NCBI RefSeq assembly: GCF_009766005.1
Contig: NZ_LMUK01000043.1
Span: 189,002 to 253,001 of the forward strand
Reading direction: 5' to 3'
Source of the DNA: Bradyrhizobium sp. S69
Lineage (GTDB): Bacteria > Pseudomonadota > Alphaproteobacteria > Rhizobiales > Xanthobacteraceae
DNA: 64,000 nucleotides
Below, piece by piece: positions 42,643 to 52,206 of this stretch (position 1 is its first letter; the number at the start of each line of letters is the position of its first letter). Both the position numbers and the translations under genes were made by a program. The notes under the pieces are model-generated. The model was given only the letters and a program-made list of their open reading frames with translations, had not been told where the DNA came from and ran no database searches.

Positions 42643-43839
42643 ATGAAAATCGTAAAACAATTTCGCCTGTACGGCGGCGTAAGTCTCTTCGCAGCAATCG
42701 CGCTCGCAGGCTGCTCGACGTTACCCACGTCCGGTCCGACGGGCCGGGACGTCAAGGCGCAGATTCCCATCGATGAGAACAGTCTGCCCTATCGCATGGT
42801 GAAGGTGACGCCCGAGACCGTGGGCGTGCTTGCGGAGAACACCGGCAGACTGAGCGTTGACTATGCCAACCGCCAACCGCCGCGCGAAATCAGATTTGGC
42901 ATCGGCGACGTCGTCAGCGTGACTATTTTCGAAGCCGCCGCCGGCGGACTTTTCATTCCCGTCGAGGCCGGCGTTCGGCCAGGCAATTTCATCGCTCTGC
43001 CCAACCAGTCGGTCGATAGCAAAGGCAACATCTCGGTGCCTTACGCAGGCCCCATCCGCGCCAAGGGGCGGACACCGGTTGAGGTTCAACAAGCGATCAC
43101 CGACGCCCTGAAGAACCGCGCGATTGAACCTCAAGCCGTGGTGGCGCTGATCGACCAGCGGACATCGCTGATCAGCGTGCTGGGCGAAGTCAACACGCCC
43201 GTCCGCTATCCCGCGAATGCCGCCGGCGAACATCTGCTGGACGCGATCACGCGCGCCGGCGGCCCGAAAGGCCAGGGATATGATACGTGGGTCATGTTGG
43301 AGCGCAATGGCAAGCAGTCCACGGTGCCGTTTGGTGCGCTGGTCTATGAACCGTCCAACAACATTTTTGTGCATCCGAACGATACCGTCTATGTTTACCG
43401 CGAGCCGCAGACGTTTGTTGCCTTCGGCGCCCACGGCCAGCAGGGGCAGTTCAACTTCGAGGCCTGGCGCGTTTCCGTCGCCGAGGCCGTGGCCAAAGCA
43501 GGCGGCTTGAGCGACACATTGGCGGATCCCAGCTCCGTGTTCCTGTACCGGGGTGAGACCAGAGCCGTCGCGGCACGGCTCGGTGTCGACATCAGCCGAT
43601 TCACCACCGCGATCATTCCCATCGTCTACAATTTCAATTTGCGCGACCCCTCGGCCTATTTCCTGACAACCAAGATGATGCTGCGCAACAAGGACGTCCT
43701 CTATACGTCGAATGCGCCGGCTGTCGAAACCGCGAAGCTCTTGAATTACATCCGGCTGATCACCGCTACCGTCAACGATCCGATCGTCGCTGCGTACAAT
43801 GCGGCCGCGCTTCGCAGCCTCGTCGTCGCGGGCCCATAA
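42643..43839 (+). CDS. Outer-membrane polysaccharide export protein (Wza/OPX family)
   Basis: A 398-aa lipoprotein (LFAAIALAGCS lipobox). A poly_export domain starts near residue 85 (EIRFGIGDVVSVTIFEAAAG) and continues through SVDSKGNISVPYAGPIRAKG. SLBB-type segments follow: ISVLGEVNTPVRYPANAAGE and VAFGAHGQQGQFNFEAWRVS. It forms the outer-membrane exit for the EPS. It is the first gene of a run with the ligase/polymerase-like, small exported, kinase and unknown genes, all on the same strand with short gaps. Its upstream region carries the 87-bp repeats. Confidence 0.93.
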   Translation: MKIVKQFRLYGGVSLFAAIALAGCSTLPTSGPTGRDVKAQIPIDENSLPYRMVKVTPETVGVLAENTGRLSVDYANRQPPREIRFGIGDVVSVTIFEAAAGGLFIPVEAGVRPGNFIALPNQSVDSKGNISVPYAGPIRAKGRTPVEVQQAITDALKNRAIEPQAVVALIDQRTSLISVLGEVNTPVRYPANAAGEHLLDAITRAGGPKGQGYDTWVMLERNGKQSTVPFGALVYEPSNNIFVHPNDTVYVYREPQTFVAFGAHGQQGQFNFEAWRVSVAEAVAKAGGLSDTLADPSSVFLYRGETRAVAARLGVDISRFTTAIIPIVYNFNLRDPSAYFLTTKMMLRNKDVLYTSNAPAVETAKLLNYIRLITATVNDPIVAAYNAAALRSLVVAGP

Positions 43840-43842
43840 GCG

Positions 43843-45321
43843 GTGGGCCCCGATCTTCCCATGCGCGCCGCTTCGTCGATCGTGGCCGAGGCGAATCGCG
43901 GGGCGCGCTGGCGTCACAGCCTTCCCGCGTTCTTGATGTTCGCGATCCTCGCTATTGCGCCATTTCCATTCGGCTCGGTATCACCGGTGGCGATATCCGC
44001 TCTGTGCGGGTTCGCAGGCTTGGCGATCGCCGGTCTTGCACTCAGGCCGATCGCGCTTCCCGCGCCGCTGGTGTTTGGCGCGGCGGTCCTCGTCCTGATC
44101 GTCGCCTACTCGACGGTCATGCTTCTTCAGCTCGTGCCGCGCCAGCCGGGCGACGCCTTGATCCACCCGATCTGGGCCGAGGCCGGCGACTTGCTCGGGC
44201 AACAACTCGCAGGCAGTGCGTCGATCGCACGGAGCCAGCCGTTTTTTGCAGTCGGCGCGCCACTCCTGACCCTGATGCTGTTCGTCGGCGGCTATATCTG
44301 CGGCGCCGACGATCGGCTGGCTCGTCGTTTGATTCAGACGGTTGCCTGGGCCGGCGGTTGCTATGCCATGTTCGCAATAGGTTCTTTTGCCATTGAGCCA
44401 TCGATGGTGCTCTGGGAGGAGAAGATCGCCTACACCACATCGCTTACCGGCACCTTTACCAACCGAAATGCCGCGGCGGTCTACTTTGGCTCGATCTCGA
44501 TCATCTGGCTGGTCATTTTCTTTCAACGACTGGAGTCGAAGCGAAGGCGACGCTCGCGGCACTATCGTCCGTCGCGCGACTGGAGCAAGCTGCGCAGGTT
44601 CGGCGTGCCGCTGATTTTCTTTGCGGTGTGCCTGATCGCGGCGCTTCTAACCAGCTCGCGGGCCGGAGTGGCATGCACGGTTGTCGGCCTGCTGGTCGCC
44701 TTCGTCCCTGCGTTCCGGAAAACGCTGGCGCGTCCGAGCCGAAAATGGCTGGTGCTCGGCGGCGTCGTATTCGCGATCCTGATGACCTATCTGGTGCTGG
44801 ACAGCGGCGTCGGCGACCGCCTGCAGAACGAAGGTCTCGACGACGGCGGCCGCCGAGCCAACGGCCTGCTCTCGCTCCTTCTGATGATCTCCGACTTCCC
44901 GTGGCTCGGTACCGGTCTCGGGACATTTCGCTGGAGCTTTCCGGCCTATCGCAGCGGCGACGCTTCGGGGTGGGGCGTCTGGGACAAGGCGCACAACGTG
45001 CTGCTCGAGATCGCAACCGAAGGCGGCGTGGTGCTGGCCGCGCTGGTGTTGCTGGCATGGGTGGTAACTATCTACGTACTACTGCAAGCCGTTGCGCGGA
45101 ACCCGCGGTCGCCGCCATTGGTGCGGGCAGCACTTGCGGTCTCTACGGTAGCGATCCTGCATTCTTTTGTCGATTTTTCGATGCAGATCCCGGCCTACGC
45201 CATCACCGTCGCCGCCGTCGTGGGGGCGGGACTGGCGCAAGCGTTACGGCCCGCGGAACCACTGGGACACCAAGTTAAGGTTGAAGTCATCGCGCCGCCG
45301 GCAACGCCGGGCGATCGTTGA
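43843..45321 (+). CDS. O-antigen ligase/polymerase-family membrane protein
   Basis: About 490 aa with some ten hydrophobic helices. The family loop is visible between residues of about 180 and 400: GTFTNRNAAAVYFGS, LLTSSRAGVACTVVGLL and FPWLGTGLGTFRWSFPAYRS, then DKAHNVLLEIATEGGVVLA. This is the Wzy_C/WaaL signature with the H-N motif after the large periplasmic loop. It starts 4 bases after wza at a GTG (43843); the ATG at 43861 is an alternative. It polymerises or ligates repeat units at the periplasmic face. A second protein of this type is encoded at 52207-53550. Confidence 0.85.
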   Translation: MGPDLPMRAASSIVAEANRGARWRHSLPAFLMFAILAIAPFPFGSVSPVAISALCGFAGLAIAGLALRPIALPAPLVFGAAVLVLIVAYSTVMLLQLVPRQPGDALIHPIWAEAGDLLGQQLAGSASIARSQPFFAVGAPLLTLMLFVGGYICGADDRLARRLIQTVAWAGGCYAMFAIGSFAIEPSMVLWEEKIAYTTSLTGTFTNRNAAAVYFGSISIIWLVIFFQRLESKRRRRSRHYRPSRDWSKLRRFGVPLIFFAVCLIAALLTSSRAGVACTVVGLLVAFVPAFRKTLARPSRKWLVLGGVVFAILMTYLVLDSGVGDRLQNEGLDDGGRRANGLLSLLLMISDFPWLGTGLGTFRWSFPAYRSGDASGWGVWDKAHNVLLEIATEGGVVLAALVLLAWVVTIYVLLQAVARNPRSPPLVRAALAVSTVAILHSFVDFSMQIPAYAITVAAVVGAGLAQALRPAEPLGHQVKVEVIAPPATPGDR

Positions 45322-45392
45322 TGTCGACCGGTCAAGCTGTTAAACTTAGATATAGTTTTGAAGGCCTCGATCGTTTTTGAAAGGTCGCGATC

Positions 45393-45962
45393 ATGTTGCA
45401 ACAAGTCCTTTCCCACAAAAGGTCCTCTGCGCTGGCCTCCGTTTTTGTCCTGGCGATCGGTCTCACAGCCGCTGCATCGACGCCGGCGCTTGCTCAGTCG
45501 ACACCCGGGACGGTCGCTCAATTTTTGATTTCTCCCTCTGAGCTGCTGGCAAAATCGCCGAACGGCGGCCCCGGTTTTGTTGCAGCCGTGCGAGATCTTG
45601 TTGCCATCAATCCGGCAACGCTTCAGCCCGTTCTGAACTTGCTGGCGAATGCAAACAGGAATCAGAAGTCAGCGATCGGAGCCGGGCTTGCCCAGGCTGC
45701 GAGGCGCGTGGCGAAAACAAACCCGGGATTCGCTGCCGAGATTCAAAAAGCCATTCTGAACACCAGGGATCAAGATGTCGTGCTGGCGTTCGCGGCCGGT
45801 TCAGGAGATCGCCCGATCGGCGTTGCTGTTGCCGATGGCTACCGGACGAGCCCGACGAATATCGATCCGAACGTAACTAGCAGGCCGCTCTTCAGCTATG
45901 CCTCGAGCGTTAGCGGGTTGGGTGCTCTCAGCGACACGGTCGCGTCGCCCGTTAGCCCCTGA
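45393..45962 (+). CDS. Small exported protein of unknown function, EPS locus
   Basis: A 189-aa protein with a signal peptide (SALASVFVLAIGLTAAASTP, ending ALA). The mature part is helical and Ala-rich (SELLAKSPNGGPGFVAAVRD, NPATLQPVLNLLANAN, AAEIQKAILNTRDQDVVLAF), which looks like a short HEAT/ARM-like helical array. I do not recognise the family. It sits between the polymerase-like gene and the kinase gene, so a role in EPS assembly is likely but inferred. Confidence 0.72.
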   Translation: MLQQVLSHKRSSALASVFVLAIGLTAAASTPALAQSTPGTVAQFLISPSELLAKSPNGGPGFVAAVRDLVAINPATLQPVLNLLANANRNQKSAIGAGLAQAARRVAKTNPGFAAEIQKAILNTRDQDVVLAFAAGSGDRPIGVAVADGYRTSPTNIDPNVTSRPLFSYASSVSGLGALSDTVASPVSP

Positions 45963-45973
45963 CGCCTGTGAGA

Positions 45974-45989
45974 CGGACCTTCGGGTCCG
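45974..45989 (+). other. UUCG-loop hairpin between cistrons
   Basis: CGGACC-TTCG-GGTCCG forms a stable 6-bp stem with the exceptionally stable UUCG tetraloop, 12 bases after the stop of the small exported protein. There is no T run, so it is more likely a processing or stability element than a terminator. Confidence 0.5.
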
Positions 45990-46057
45990 CTATGAACCGT
46001 AAATCCGTGTCTGTGAACCAGGCCGCGCGAATTGTGCTGGCCGCAACAGTGTGAACC

Positions 46058-48322
46058 ATGATGCTGCAACTCTTGAAGCCCGATCAAAAGCCCGATCGAG
46101 ACTACAGTTCTGGCGATTATATTTCGCCGGAACAAGTCTTCGTATCCGTTTTCGCGTTCGTGCGTCGCCAATATCCGTTATTTCTGGTGACGCTGCTCGC
46201 GACGCTGGCGATCGGGGCGGCGTACCTGCTGATCGTCCGCTCGACCTACACCGCTCAAGCCACGCTCATCATCGACACGCGCAAGCTGCAGGCTTTCCAA
46301 TCCCAGAACGCACTCTTCAACGACGTTCCGGTCGACTCACCGGCGGTCGACAGCCAGCTGGAAATCATAAGATCCGACAATATCGCGAAAACGGTACTCA
46401 GGGATCTTCACCTTGCGAACGAACCTGAATTCGCCCGCTATGGCGGCGGCTTTATGGGTAACGCGATCTATTTCTTCTATTCGATCTTCGAGCCCGGCGA
46501 CGGTTCGCAGGATAATATCGATCGGCGCGCATTGCGCGAGTTCGCCGGCAATTTGAGCGCGAAACGCGTCGGCGTCACCTACGTGATAGAAGTATCCTAC
46601 CGTTCCGCCAAACCGGATCGCGCCGCCCAGATCGCAAACGCCGTCGCCGAGGCCTACATCAACGATCAACTCGACGCCAAGTACCAGTCGGCGCGCCGGG
46701 CAGGCGATTGGCTGTCCGACCGCATTCAGGAGCTCAAACACCAGGCGACCACCGCGGAAAATTCGATCGTCGATTTCAAGAGCAAGAACAACATCGTCGA
46801 TGCGGGCGGACGGTCGATATCCGAACAGCAGGTCGCCGAACTCAACAGCCAGGTTCTCGCCGCGCGCACCGCGACCTCCGAGGCGCGTGCGCGTCTCGAT
46901 CGTATCGAGCAGATCATGAAGTCCGACGTGCGCGACGCGACCGTGACCGATACGCTTCGCAGCGAGGTCGTCAGCAAGCTCCGCTCGCAATATCTCGATC
47001 TCGCCAACCGGGAAGCCGATCTTTCGGCGCGTTATGGAGCGACCCATCTGGCCGCGGTCAACCTGCGCAACCAGATGCATGAAATCGCGACATCCATCAA
47101 GGCCGAGCTGTCCCGGCTCGCCGAGACCTACAAGAGCGACTATCAGATCTCCAAGCAGCGCGAAAACGAGGTGCAGCGCTCGCTCGACGATGCGGTCGCT
47201 CGCTCCCAGGTCGGCGGTCAGGCGCAGGTCCAATTGAAGGAACTCGAAAGCAACTCGCAGACCTATCGATCGCTGTATGAGAGCTTTCTCCAGCGATATA
47301 CCGAATCCATCCAGCAACAGACGTTCCCGATCACCGAAGCGCGCGTCATCTCGATCGCAACCCCCCCTTCCAAGCGAAGCAGCCCCAAGACAATCCTGGT
47401 GCTCGCAATCGCTGGTTTCGGCGGCTTGATGCTTGGCTTTGGCGTCGCCCTGATGCGAGATCTGTCCGACCGCGTCATTCGCACCAGCGGTCAGGCCGAA
47501 AGCCTGTTGGGCACCGACTGCCTGGCCAACCTGCCCTTGCTCCCGGCGAACAAGACGCCGGCGGCCGAGGAGCAACCCGAGCAGCCACGGATAATCAAGA
47601 CGAACTCAGGCGCCTTCTGGGCGGTCGTAAACGAGCCGTTCTCCCGTTACACGGAAGGCATCCGTTCGATCAAGGTGGCGATCGATCTCAACGGTCCATC
47701 GCGGACGGGGCGTGTGGTTGGCCTGTCCTCCGCGCTGCCCAACGAGGGAAAATCCACCGTCGCCGCTTCGCTTGGACTGCTGAGCGCGCAAGCCGGAGCC
47801 AAGACCATCCTGATCGATGGCGATCTGCGAAACCCGTCGCTGACCAAGTCGATGGCTCCGCATGCCACGTCGGGACTGATCGACGTGATTTCCGGCACCA
47901 TGCGCTACGAGGATGTCATCTGCACCGATCCGGAGACCGGATTGCATTTCCTGCCGACCGTGATCGACACCCCGATCGCGCACACCAGCGAACTCCTCGC
48001 CTCGGCCAGCATGAGAAACCTGGTCGAGGCTCTCAGCAAGCAATATGATTATGTGATCGTCGACCTCTCACCTCTCGCCCCCATTATCGACGTCAGGTCG
48101 ACGGGGCACTTCATCTCGAGCTATGTGCTGGTCGTGGAATGGGGCAAAACCAATATCGAGGTCCTCGAGCGAGCGCTGGCCGGCGCGCGTAGCCTACAGG
48201 AAAACCTGCTTGGTGTGGTTCTCAACAAGGCCGACACCAGCCTGCTCAAGCGATATGAAGGGTACGGCAACGCCTATTATTATCACCCCAACTATTCTTC
48301 ACAGCGGGCTCACGTGTCCTGA
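46058..48322 (+). CDS. Polysaccharide co-polymerase and tyrosine autokinase (Wzc/ExoP type)
   Basis: A 754-aa protein. The Wzz-type N-terminal part has a membrane helix near residues 40-60 (FLVTLLATLAIGAAYLLIV), a long coiled periplasmic region and a second helix near 450. The cytoplasmic BY-kinase follows: Walker A LPNEGKST near 560, Walker A' ILIDGDLRN near 584 and Walker B YVIVDLSPLAP. The tyrosine cluster YEGYGNAYYYHPNY at the C-terminus is the autophosphorylation tail. It controls chain length and export with Wza. ATG at 46058 (or 46061). Its stop shares one base with the next start. Confidence 0.94.
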   Translation: MMLQLLKPDQKPDRDYSSGDYISPEQVFVSVFAFVRRQYPLFLVTLLATLAIGAAYLLIVRSTYTAQATLIIDTRKLQAFQSQNALFNDVPVDSPAVDSQLEIIRSDNIAKTVLRDLHLANEPEFARYGGGFMGNAIYFFYSIFEPGDGSQDNIDRRALREFAGNLSAKRVGVTYVIEVSYRSAKPDRAAQIANAVAEAYINDQLDAKYQSARRAGDWLSDRIQELKHQATTAENSIVDFKSKNNIVDAGGRSISEQQVAELNSQVLAARTATSEARARLDRIEQIMKSDVRDATVTDTLRSEVVSKLRSQYLDLANREADLSARYGATHLAAVNLRNQMHEIATSIKAELSRLAETYKSDYQISKQRENEVQRSLDDAVARSQVGGQAQVQLKELESNSQTYRSLYESFLQRYTESIQQQTFPITEARVISIATPPSKRSSPKTILVLAIAGFGGLMLGFGVALMRDLSDRVIRTSGQAESLLGTDCLANLPLLPANKTPAAEEQPEQPRIIKTNSGAFWAVVNEPFSRYTEGIRSIKVAIDLNGPSRTGRVVGLSSALPNEGKSTVAASLGLLSAQAGAKTILIDGDLRNPSLTKSMAPHATSGLIDVISGTMRYEDVICTDPETGLHFLPTVIDTPIAHTSELLASASMRNLVEALSKQYDYVIVDLSPLAPIIDVRSTGHFISSYVLVVEWGKTNIEVLERALAGARSLQENLLGVVLNKADTSLLKRYEGYGNAYYYHPNYSSQRAHVS

Positions 48323-49095
48323 TGGATATCCGTCGCGCGTCACGTCAGTTGCCGTCCGGTACCACGCGCTCGGTCTTTGTGGTTCTGGGCACTCTCGGCA
48401 TGGCGTGGAGCGCGCTCACCCTGCCGACGTTTTGGAACGAGTTTCCAATCAGACAGCTTTCCGAACATATCGTTCGCGGCGAAACGTTTCCGCTGGAAAC
48501 GCTTCGAAACGCGTCACTTGATTTCCGGCATGGCGTTCACTTGACGGCGTGCGACGCAGTGGCGGCCCACGGCGGCGCGGTTGTCGAGCTCGCTATCCTC
48601 GACCGAAGCTTCGCAACGCCGGCCAATGCAGCGGTCGACAGCCAGATCGAGGCCAGCCGGAACTCGATCTTGTCCGGCCTCGCCTGCCTGCCGTCGGACG
48701 CCTTCCTGTGGTTCGAGCTCTACCGGATCGAGAGCTTGCAGTCCGGATTGCGCGCGGAATATCTGCGTCATCTGGCCATGTCGTACCAGGTTGGCGCCAA
48801 CGAAGGCTGGATTGCCATCCTCCGCAACAAGGCGGCTTTCGCGGTCTTTCCCGCGCTTACGACCGATCTGAAATCCAGCGTGCTGGACGAATTCTGCCTG
48901 CTGTTGCGAACCGAACTCTATCAGGAGGCCATCGACATTTTCCTGGGCTCGGCGGAGCCTTACCGTGACCTTATCATCGCGCGCATCGACGCCGTCCCCG
49001 TGCAAAACCGTCAGGCGTTCGCCGATCTCCTGGCGCGCAAGGGTATCGACGCCCACATCCCGGGCACCTCGACAACCATACGCGAGCGACCTTAG
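48322..49095 (+). CDS. Membrane-anchored protein of unknown function, coupled to the kinase gene
   Basis: A 257-aa protein with one N-terminal hydrophobic helix (TRSVFVVLGTLGMAWSALTLP) after a basic start, so probably a periplasmic domain on a single anchor. The rest is helical, like short tetratricopeptide-type repeats (DAFLWFELYRIESLQSGL, MSYQVGANEGWIAILRNKAA). I do not recognise the family. TGATG overlap with the kinase gene implies translational coupling and a role with Wzc in assembly or export. Confidence 0.72.
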   Translation: MDIRRASRQLPSGTTRSVFVVLGTLGMAWSALTLPTFWNEFPIRQLSEHIVRGETFPLETLRNASLDFRHGVHLTACDAVAAHGGAVVELAILDRSFATPANAAVDSQIEASRNSILSGLACLPSDAFLWFELYRIESLQSGLRAEYLRHLAMSYQVGANEGWIAILRNKAAFAVFPALTTDLKSSVLDEFCLLLRTELYQEAIDIFLGSAEPYRDLIIARIDAVPVQNRQAFADLLARKGIDAHIPGTSTTIRERP

Positions 49096-49130
49096 AGCAC
49101 GCCTCGTGATCCGGCTTCGGGCACACCTCA

Positions 49131-50453
49131 TCACGCCGCAGGCTGTGCCGTCCGGGGCTGCGCAGCGAACAATTCACCGAGGACCGGATGGATCCGAAGG
49201 CGCCGGATCATCATTAGATTTCCGCACCCCAATACGATATCCATGGCCAGCAACGCCCCGCCCTGCTGGTACAGCTGAAACAGCACATAAGCGATCGGGA
49301 TAAACGCCGCAGCTTCGACGATGTGAATCCGCGCCGTCATCTTGATATCCGCGGTCCCGACCAACAGCGCGGCAAGGAAGAAATGCACGGCGCTCAGCAC
49401 GATCAGCACTGACGCGCCGAGCAGAAAGACGCGATCCAGATCGATCGCCGACCTCAGCCAGAACGACAGGATCGGGTTGCCCAGCAGCAAGAAGCCGACC
49501 GCGCCGGTACTGGCGCCGGCGAGCAGCAAGATGCCGCTCAGCCGAACCGTGTGAATGACGGACGCGAATTCCCTCCGTTTCAGTTTCGAGGCCACGATAT
49601 TGGACAGCGGATAGGTGAAAGAGATCACCAGGGCGCCGTAGGATTGCATGAGCCGCATGAAGATCCCGAGCTCCACGACCGCCTCCGGGCCGGCAATGAC
49701 GCCGAAAAAGCCGGTGGAAAGCTGATAAACGACGCCAATACCCAGGCTGATGATCGTGAAATCGAGCGAACTCAACAGCAGATGCTTCACGATCCGCCAG
49801 CGCCATTTAAAATTGAGGGAGAACAGATTGCGATTCCGGCGCACCACGTCTACCGCGTGGCAGATCGATCCCATGAGGAAACCCAGATTGAGCAGATACG
49901 CGGCAAACCAGATCGATGGATGTGAGGGAAACACAAATAGCAGGACAATCAGCGCCAGTACGTAACTGCCGAACTGAAATACAAAAAGCCGGTATAATTG
50001 ATGCTGACCGGCATCAATTCCCTCAAAAACCGACAGGAAGAACCAAAGGCTGAGCGCGACAAACAGGCTTACGATGCTGATGACGAACTCGCGGTAGTTC
50101 GCCGCGACGACGTCAGTCAACGGCACGATCGCCAGCAAGAGAAAGAACAATCCCATCGCCAGGACAAACAGCAACAGATTGATGCCGGCTGCGAGGCCCG
50201 TTGCGAGGGATACGGTCTCGATGGTGAACTGGTTGGTGGCCTTATGCCGCCGGGCCACGATATTGGCGATGACGCGGCCCATGCCGAAATTGGCGAAGCC
50301 GATCCACGAGCCGATGCTCAGCACCACCAGCAAAAGGCTGAAGCGCGACGGCCCCAAATGGCCAAGCGCCAGCGGAATGCCTACGATGTTCAACATGATT
50401 GCGACGAACCGCGTAAGCCACGCCGCGAATGTCGAGAGCATGATCGATTTCAT
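49131..50453 (-). CDS. Oligosaccharide flippase (Wzx-like, MATE/PST family)
   Basis: A 440-aa membrane protein with about twelve helices. It begins MKSIMLSTFAAWLTRFVAIM and has the PST-family opening ALGHLGPSRFSLLLVVLSIG and polar in-membrane residues (SLDFTIISLGIGVVYQLSTG). It moves the completed lipid-linked repeat unit across the inner membrane. Encoded 28 bases downstream of the acyltransferase gene in the same operon; it converges with the preceding EPS genes. Confidence 0.87.
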   Translation of the reverse strand: MKSIMLSTFAAWLTRFVAIMLNIVGIPLALGHLGPSRFSLLLVVLSIGSWIGFANFGMGRVIANIVARRHKATNQFTIETVSLATGLAAGINLLLFVLAMGLFFLLLAIVPLTDVVAANYREFVISIVSLFVALSLWFFLSVFEGIDAGQHQLYRLFVFQFGSYVLALIVLLFVFPSHPSIWFAAYLLNLGFLMGSICHAVDVVRRNRNLFSLNFKWRWRIVKHLLLSSLDFTIISLGIGVVYQLSTGFFGVIAGPEAVVELGIFMRLMQSYGALVISFTYPLSNIVASKLKRREFASVIHTVRLSGILLLAGASTGAVGFLLLGNPILSFWLRSAIDLDRVFLLGASVLIVLSAVHFFLAALLVGTADIKMTARIHIVEAAAFIPIAYVLFQLYQQGGALLAMDIVLGCGNLMMIRRLRIHPVLGELFAAQPRTAQPAA

Positions 50454-50481
50454 GTTCGCCAGACCGTCCCATGAAAAGGGA

Positions 50482-51153
50482 TCACTTGATTACGAGTGAG
50501 GTACGCGAAAAGAACTTGGCATCTTCCGGCATTTTTCGAACCTGCACGGCCGGATTGCCCGCGATCAGCGCATAAGGTTCCGGCTTGACGTGGGTGACGA
50601 CAGAACCCGCGCCGATGATGCAGCATTTTGGAATCTTGACACCCTTCAATATCGTGCTGCCGGAACCGATCATGGTATAGTCGCCGATGGTGATCGGCCC
50701 GCAGGTTTGCCGTGACGCAAGCGGCTCAACGCCATGTGTCACGAGCTGCGAACGCGCACCTGCGATACCGGAGAACGCGCCGAGCTCGACCCGGTCGGTG
50801 CAATCAATGTAGTTCTGATGTCCGATCATGCTGCAACGGCCGAGCACCAATTCGGACCGCCGGTTCGGTTTCTTGGGATAGAACGATGAATTAAGCCGCC
50901 GGGAAAGCCCCGGGACCCAATTGAAGTTTCCGATGAACGTTTCTTCGTTCATCTCGAGCTTGTCGAGCTGTCCAATGTAATTGAAATGGCCAAGTCTCGC
51001 ACCGCGCGCGATTTCGACCTCGTCGGCCAGGATAATCGACAAACCGACGCGGGCGTCGCGATCGATCGAGAATCCAAAAAAGTAATTCAGAACCCGCCGC
51101 CGCAGCGACCATGGCAGGAAAAAACAGAAAATCTGTGTGACGCCCTTCATCAT
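50482..51153 (-). CDS. Left-handed beta-helix acyltransferase (acetyltransferase-like)
   Basis: A 223-aa protein with hexapeptide repeats running through the C-terminal two thirds (IILADEVEIARGARLG, GPITIGDYTMIGSGSTILKG, VKIPKCCIIGAGSVVTHVKP) and the closing ALIAGNPAVQVRKM, typical of sugar O-acetyltransferases in polysaccharide loci. It probably acetylates the EPS repeat unit. I prefer the ATG at 51153 with GGGATCGG upstream over the GTG at 51180. A CTTACCACC site lies 100 bp upstream of the start. Confidence 0.86.
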   Translation of the reverse strand: MMKGVTQIFCFFLPWSLRRRVLNYFFGFSIDRDARVGLSIILADEVEIARGARLGHFNYIGQLDKLEMNEETFIGNFNWVPGLSRRLNSSFYPKKPNRRSELVLGRCSMIGHQNYIDCTDRVELGAFSGIAGARSQLVTHGVEPLASRQTCGPITIGDYTMIGSGSTILKGVKIPKCCIIGAGSVVTHVKPEPYALIAGNPAVQVRKMPEDAKFFSRTSLVIK

Positions 51154-51413
51154 TCCGATCCCATCAAAACGCACCGCCACGATACCGCGAATTGCAGCCG
51201 CCTGCTTGCTTTGGTGATCTTAAGGTTATTTGGGCACGGTCCAATGCGTGAGCTTACCACCGGCCCGCGCGATATCTTTTTCGACTCTCCACTCGGCAAT
51301 TTCCGCATCGTCCGCGGGCAAACGCTCCGCGCGTCGTTACGAGCGAACGCCTCCCTCACGCCGTGGCCTTCGGCGTCGGATCGTACGCGACGCCGCACTC
51401 GATCTACCCGGCT
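51154..51413. promoter_or_regulatory. Probable promoter gap of the acyltransferase-flippase pair, with one CTTACCACC site
   Basis: A 260-bp gap inside a same-strand gene run. CTTACCACC occurs at 51253-51261 within AT-richer sequence (GGTGATCTTAAGGTTATTTG). It matches the four sites before wza, and suggests a separate transcription start here. Confidence 0.45.
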
Positions 51414-52145
51414 TTAAAGTGCCGAGCCCGGCCACACCGCCAGCACCCTGCCGTCGGAGACCTTGTCATCGGCGAATTGTGCTTGTGGAGCAGGAAGATT
51501 GAACGGCGATCTAGAGAGATTTATTCGCCGGAAGTCGCCGTTACGAATATCGGAATTGAACCAGATCGAGGTGTCGCTGGTCAGCAAGACGTATTTGAAT
51601 CCGGCGGCCCTGATATTTGCCAGCAATCTGCGCGCGCTGCCGAGCGAAAGATGAAACAGAACCTCCCGACATATCAGGACATCACCCCACGGTTCGATCG
51701 GCTGCTGCGTTGCGTCCATGCAGATGAACCGCCGTCTCTCGCCGGCATAGGCCGCGTTATTCGCCTCGATGACCGAAGGCACGATATCAATCCCGAGATA
51801 TTCGAATTCGCCGCCGACATGGCGCATCCAGTTGAAGTCTCCGCAGCCGATATCGACCAGCCGGCGGCAATCGATGCTCTTCAGGAAGCCGGATAGCTGA
51901 ACGCCCAGCCCGTCGGTCGCCGATACAACGGAACCGGCTCCGGAAAGGCTGTCCTGGCCTTCATGTTCGATCCAAATTCCATTCCTGTAGATATCGGAAA
52001 AGACTTCCGTCAGGTCGTTCTTTGCCAGGTGTCCGGTGTCCCGCCCGCGCCGCCGCCGGACGACATCCAGTATCTGGCTGACGCCGAGGCGAAATAAGAT
52101 ATGGCGGACGATTTCCTTGGAGGACTGTTGATGATCCAGAGACAT
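51414..52145 (-). CDS. Class I SAM-dependent methyltransferase, EPS locus
   Basis: A 243-aa protein with motif I RLVDIGCGDFNWMRHVGGEF near residue 100, an acidic end of the second strand (YLGIDIVPS) and the segment WGDVLICREVLFHLSLGSAR corresponding to motif IV. It is likely to methylate a sugar of the repeat unit. The ATG at 52145 (MSLDHQQ) is preferred; the longer frame to 52250 overlaps the polymerase gene. GTGGTAG lies 18 bases upstream of the start. Confidence 0.85.
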   Translation of the reverse strand: MSLDHQQSSKEIVRHILFRLGVSQILDVVRRRRGRDTGHLAKNDLTEVFSDIYRNGIWIEHEGQDSLSGAGSVVSATDGLGVQLSGFLKSIDCRRLVDIGCGDFNWMRHVGGEFEYLGIDIVPSVIEANNAAYAGERRRFICMDATQQPIEPWGDVLICREVLFHLSLGSARRLLANIRAAGFKYVLLTSDTSIWFNSDIRNGDFRRINLSRSPFNLPAPQAQFADDKVSDGRVLAVWPGSAL

Positions 52146-52206
52146 TGGCTTGGACTCACAATGTGGTAGCCATCTGCGTCGAGGCCCCGAAGAAAAAACG
52201 AAATTC

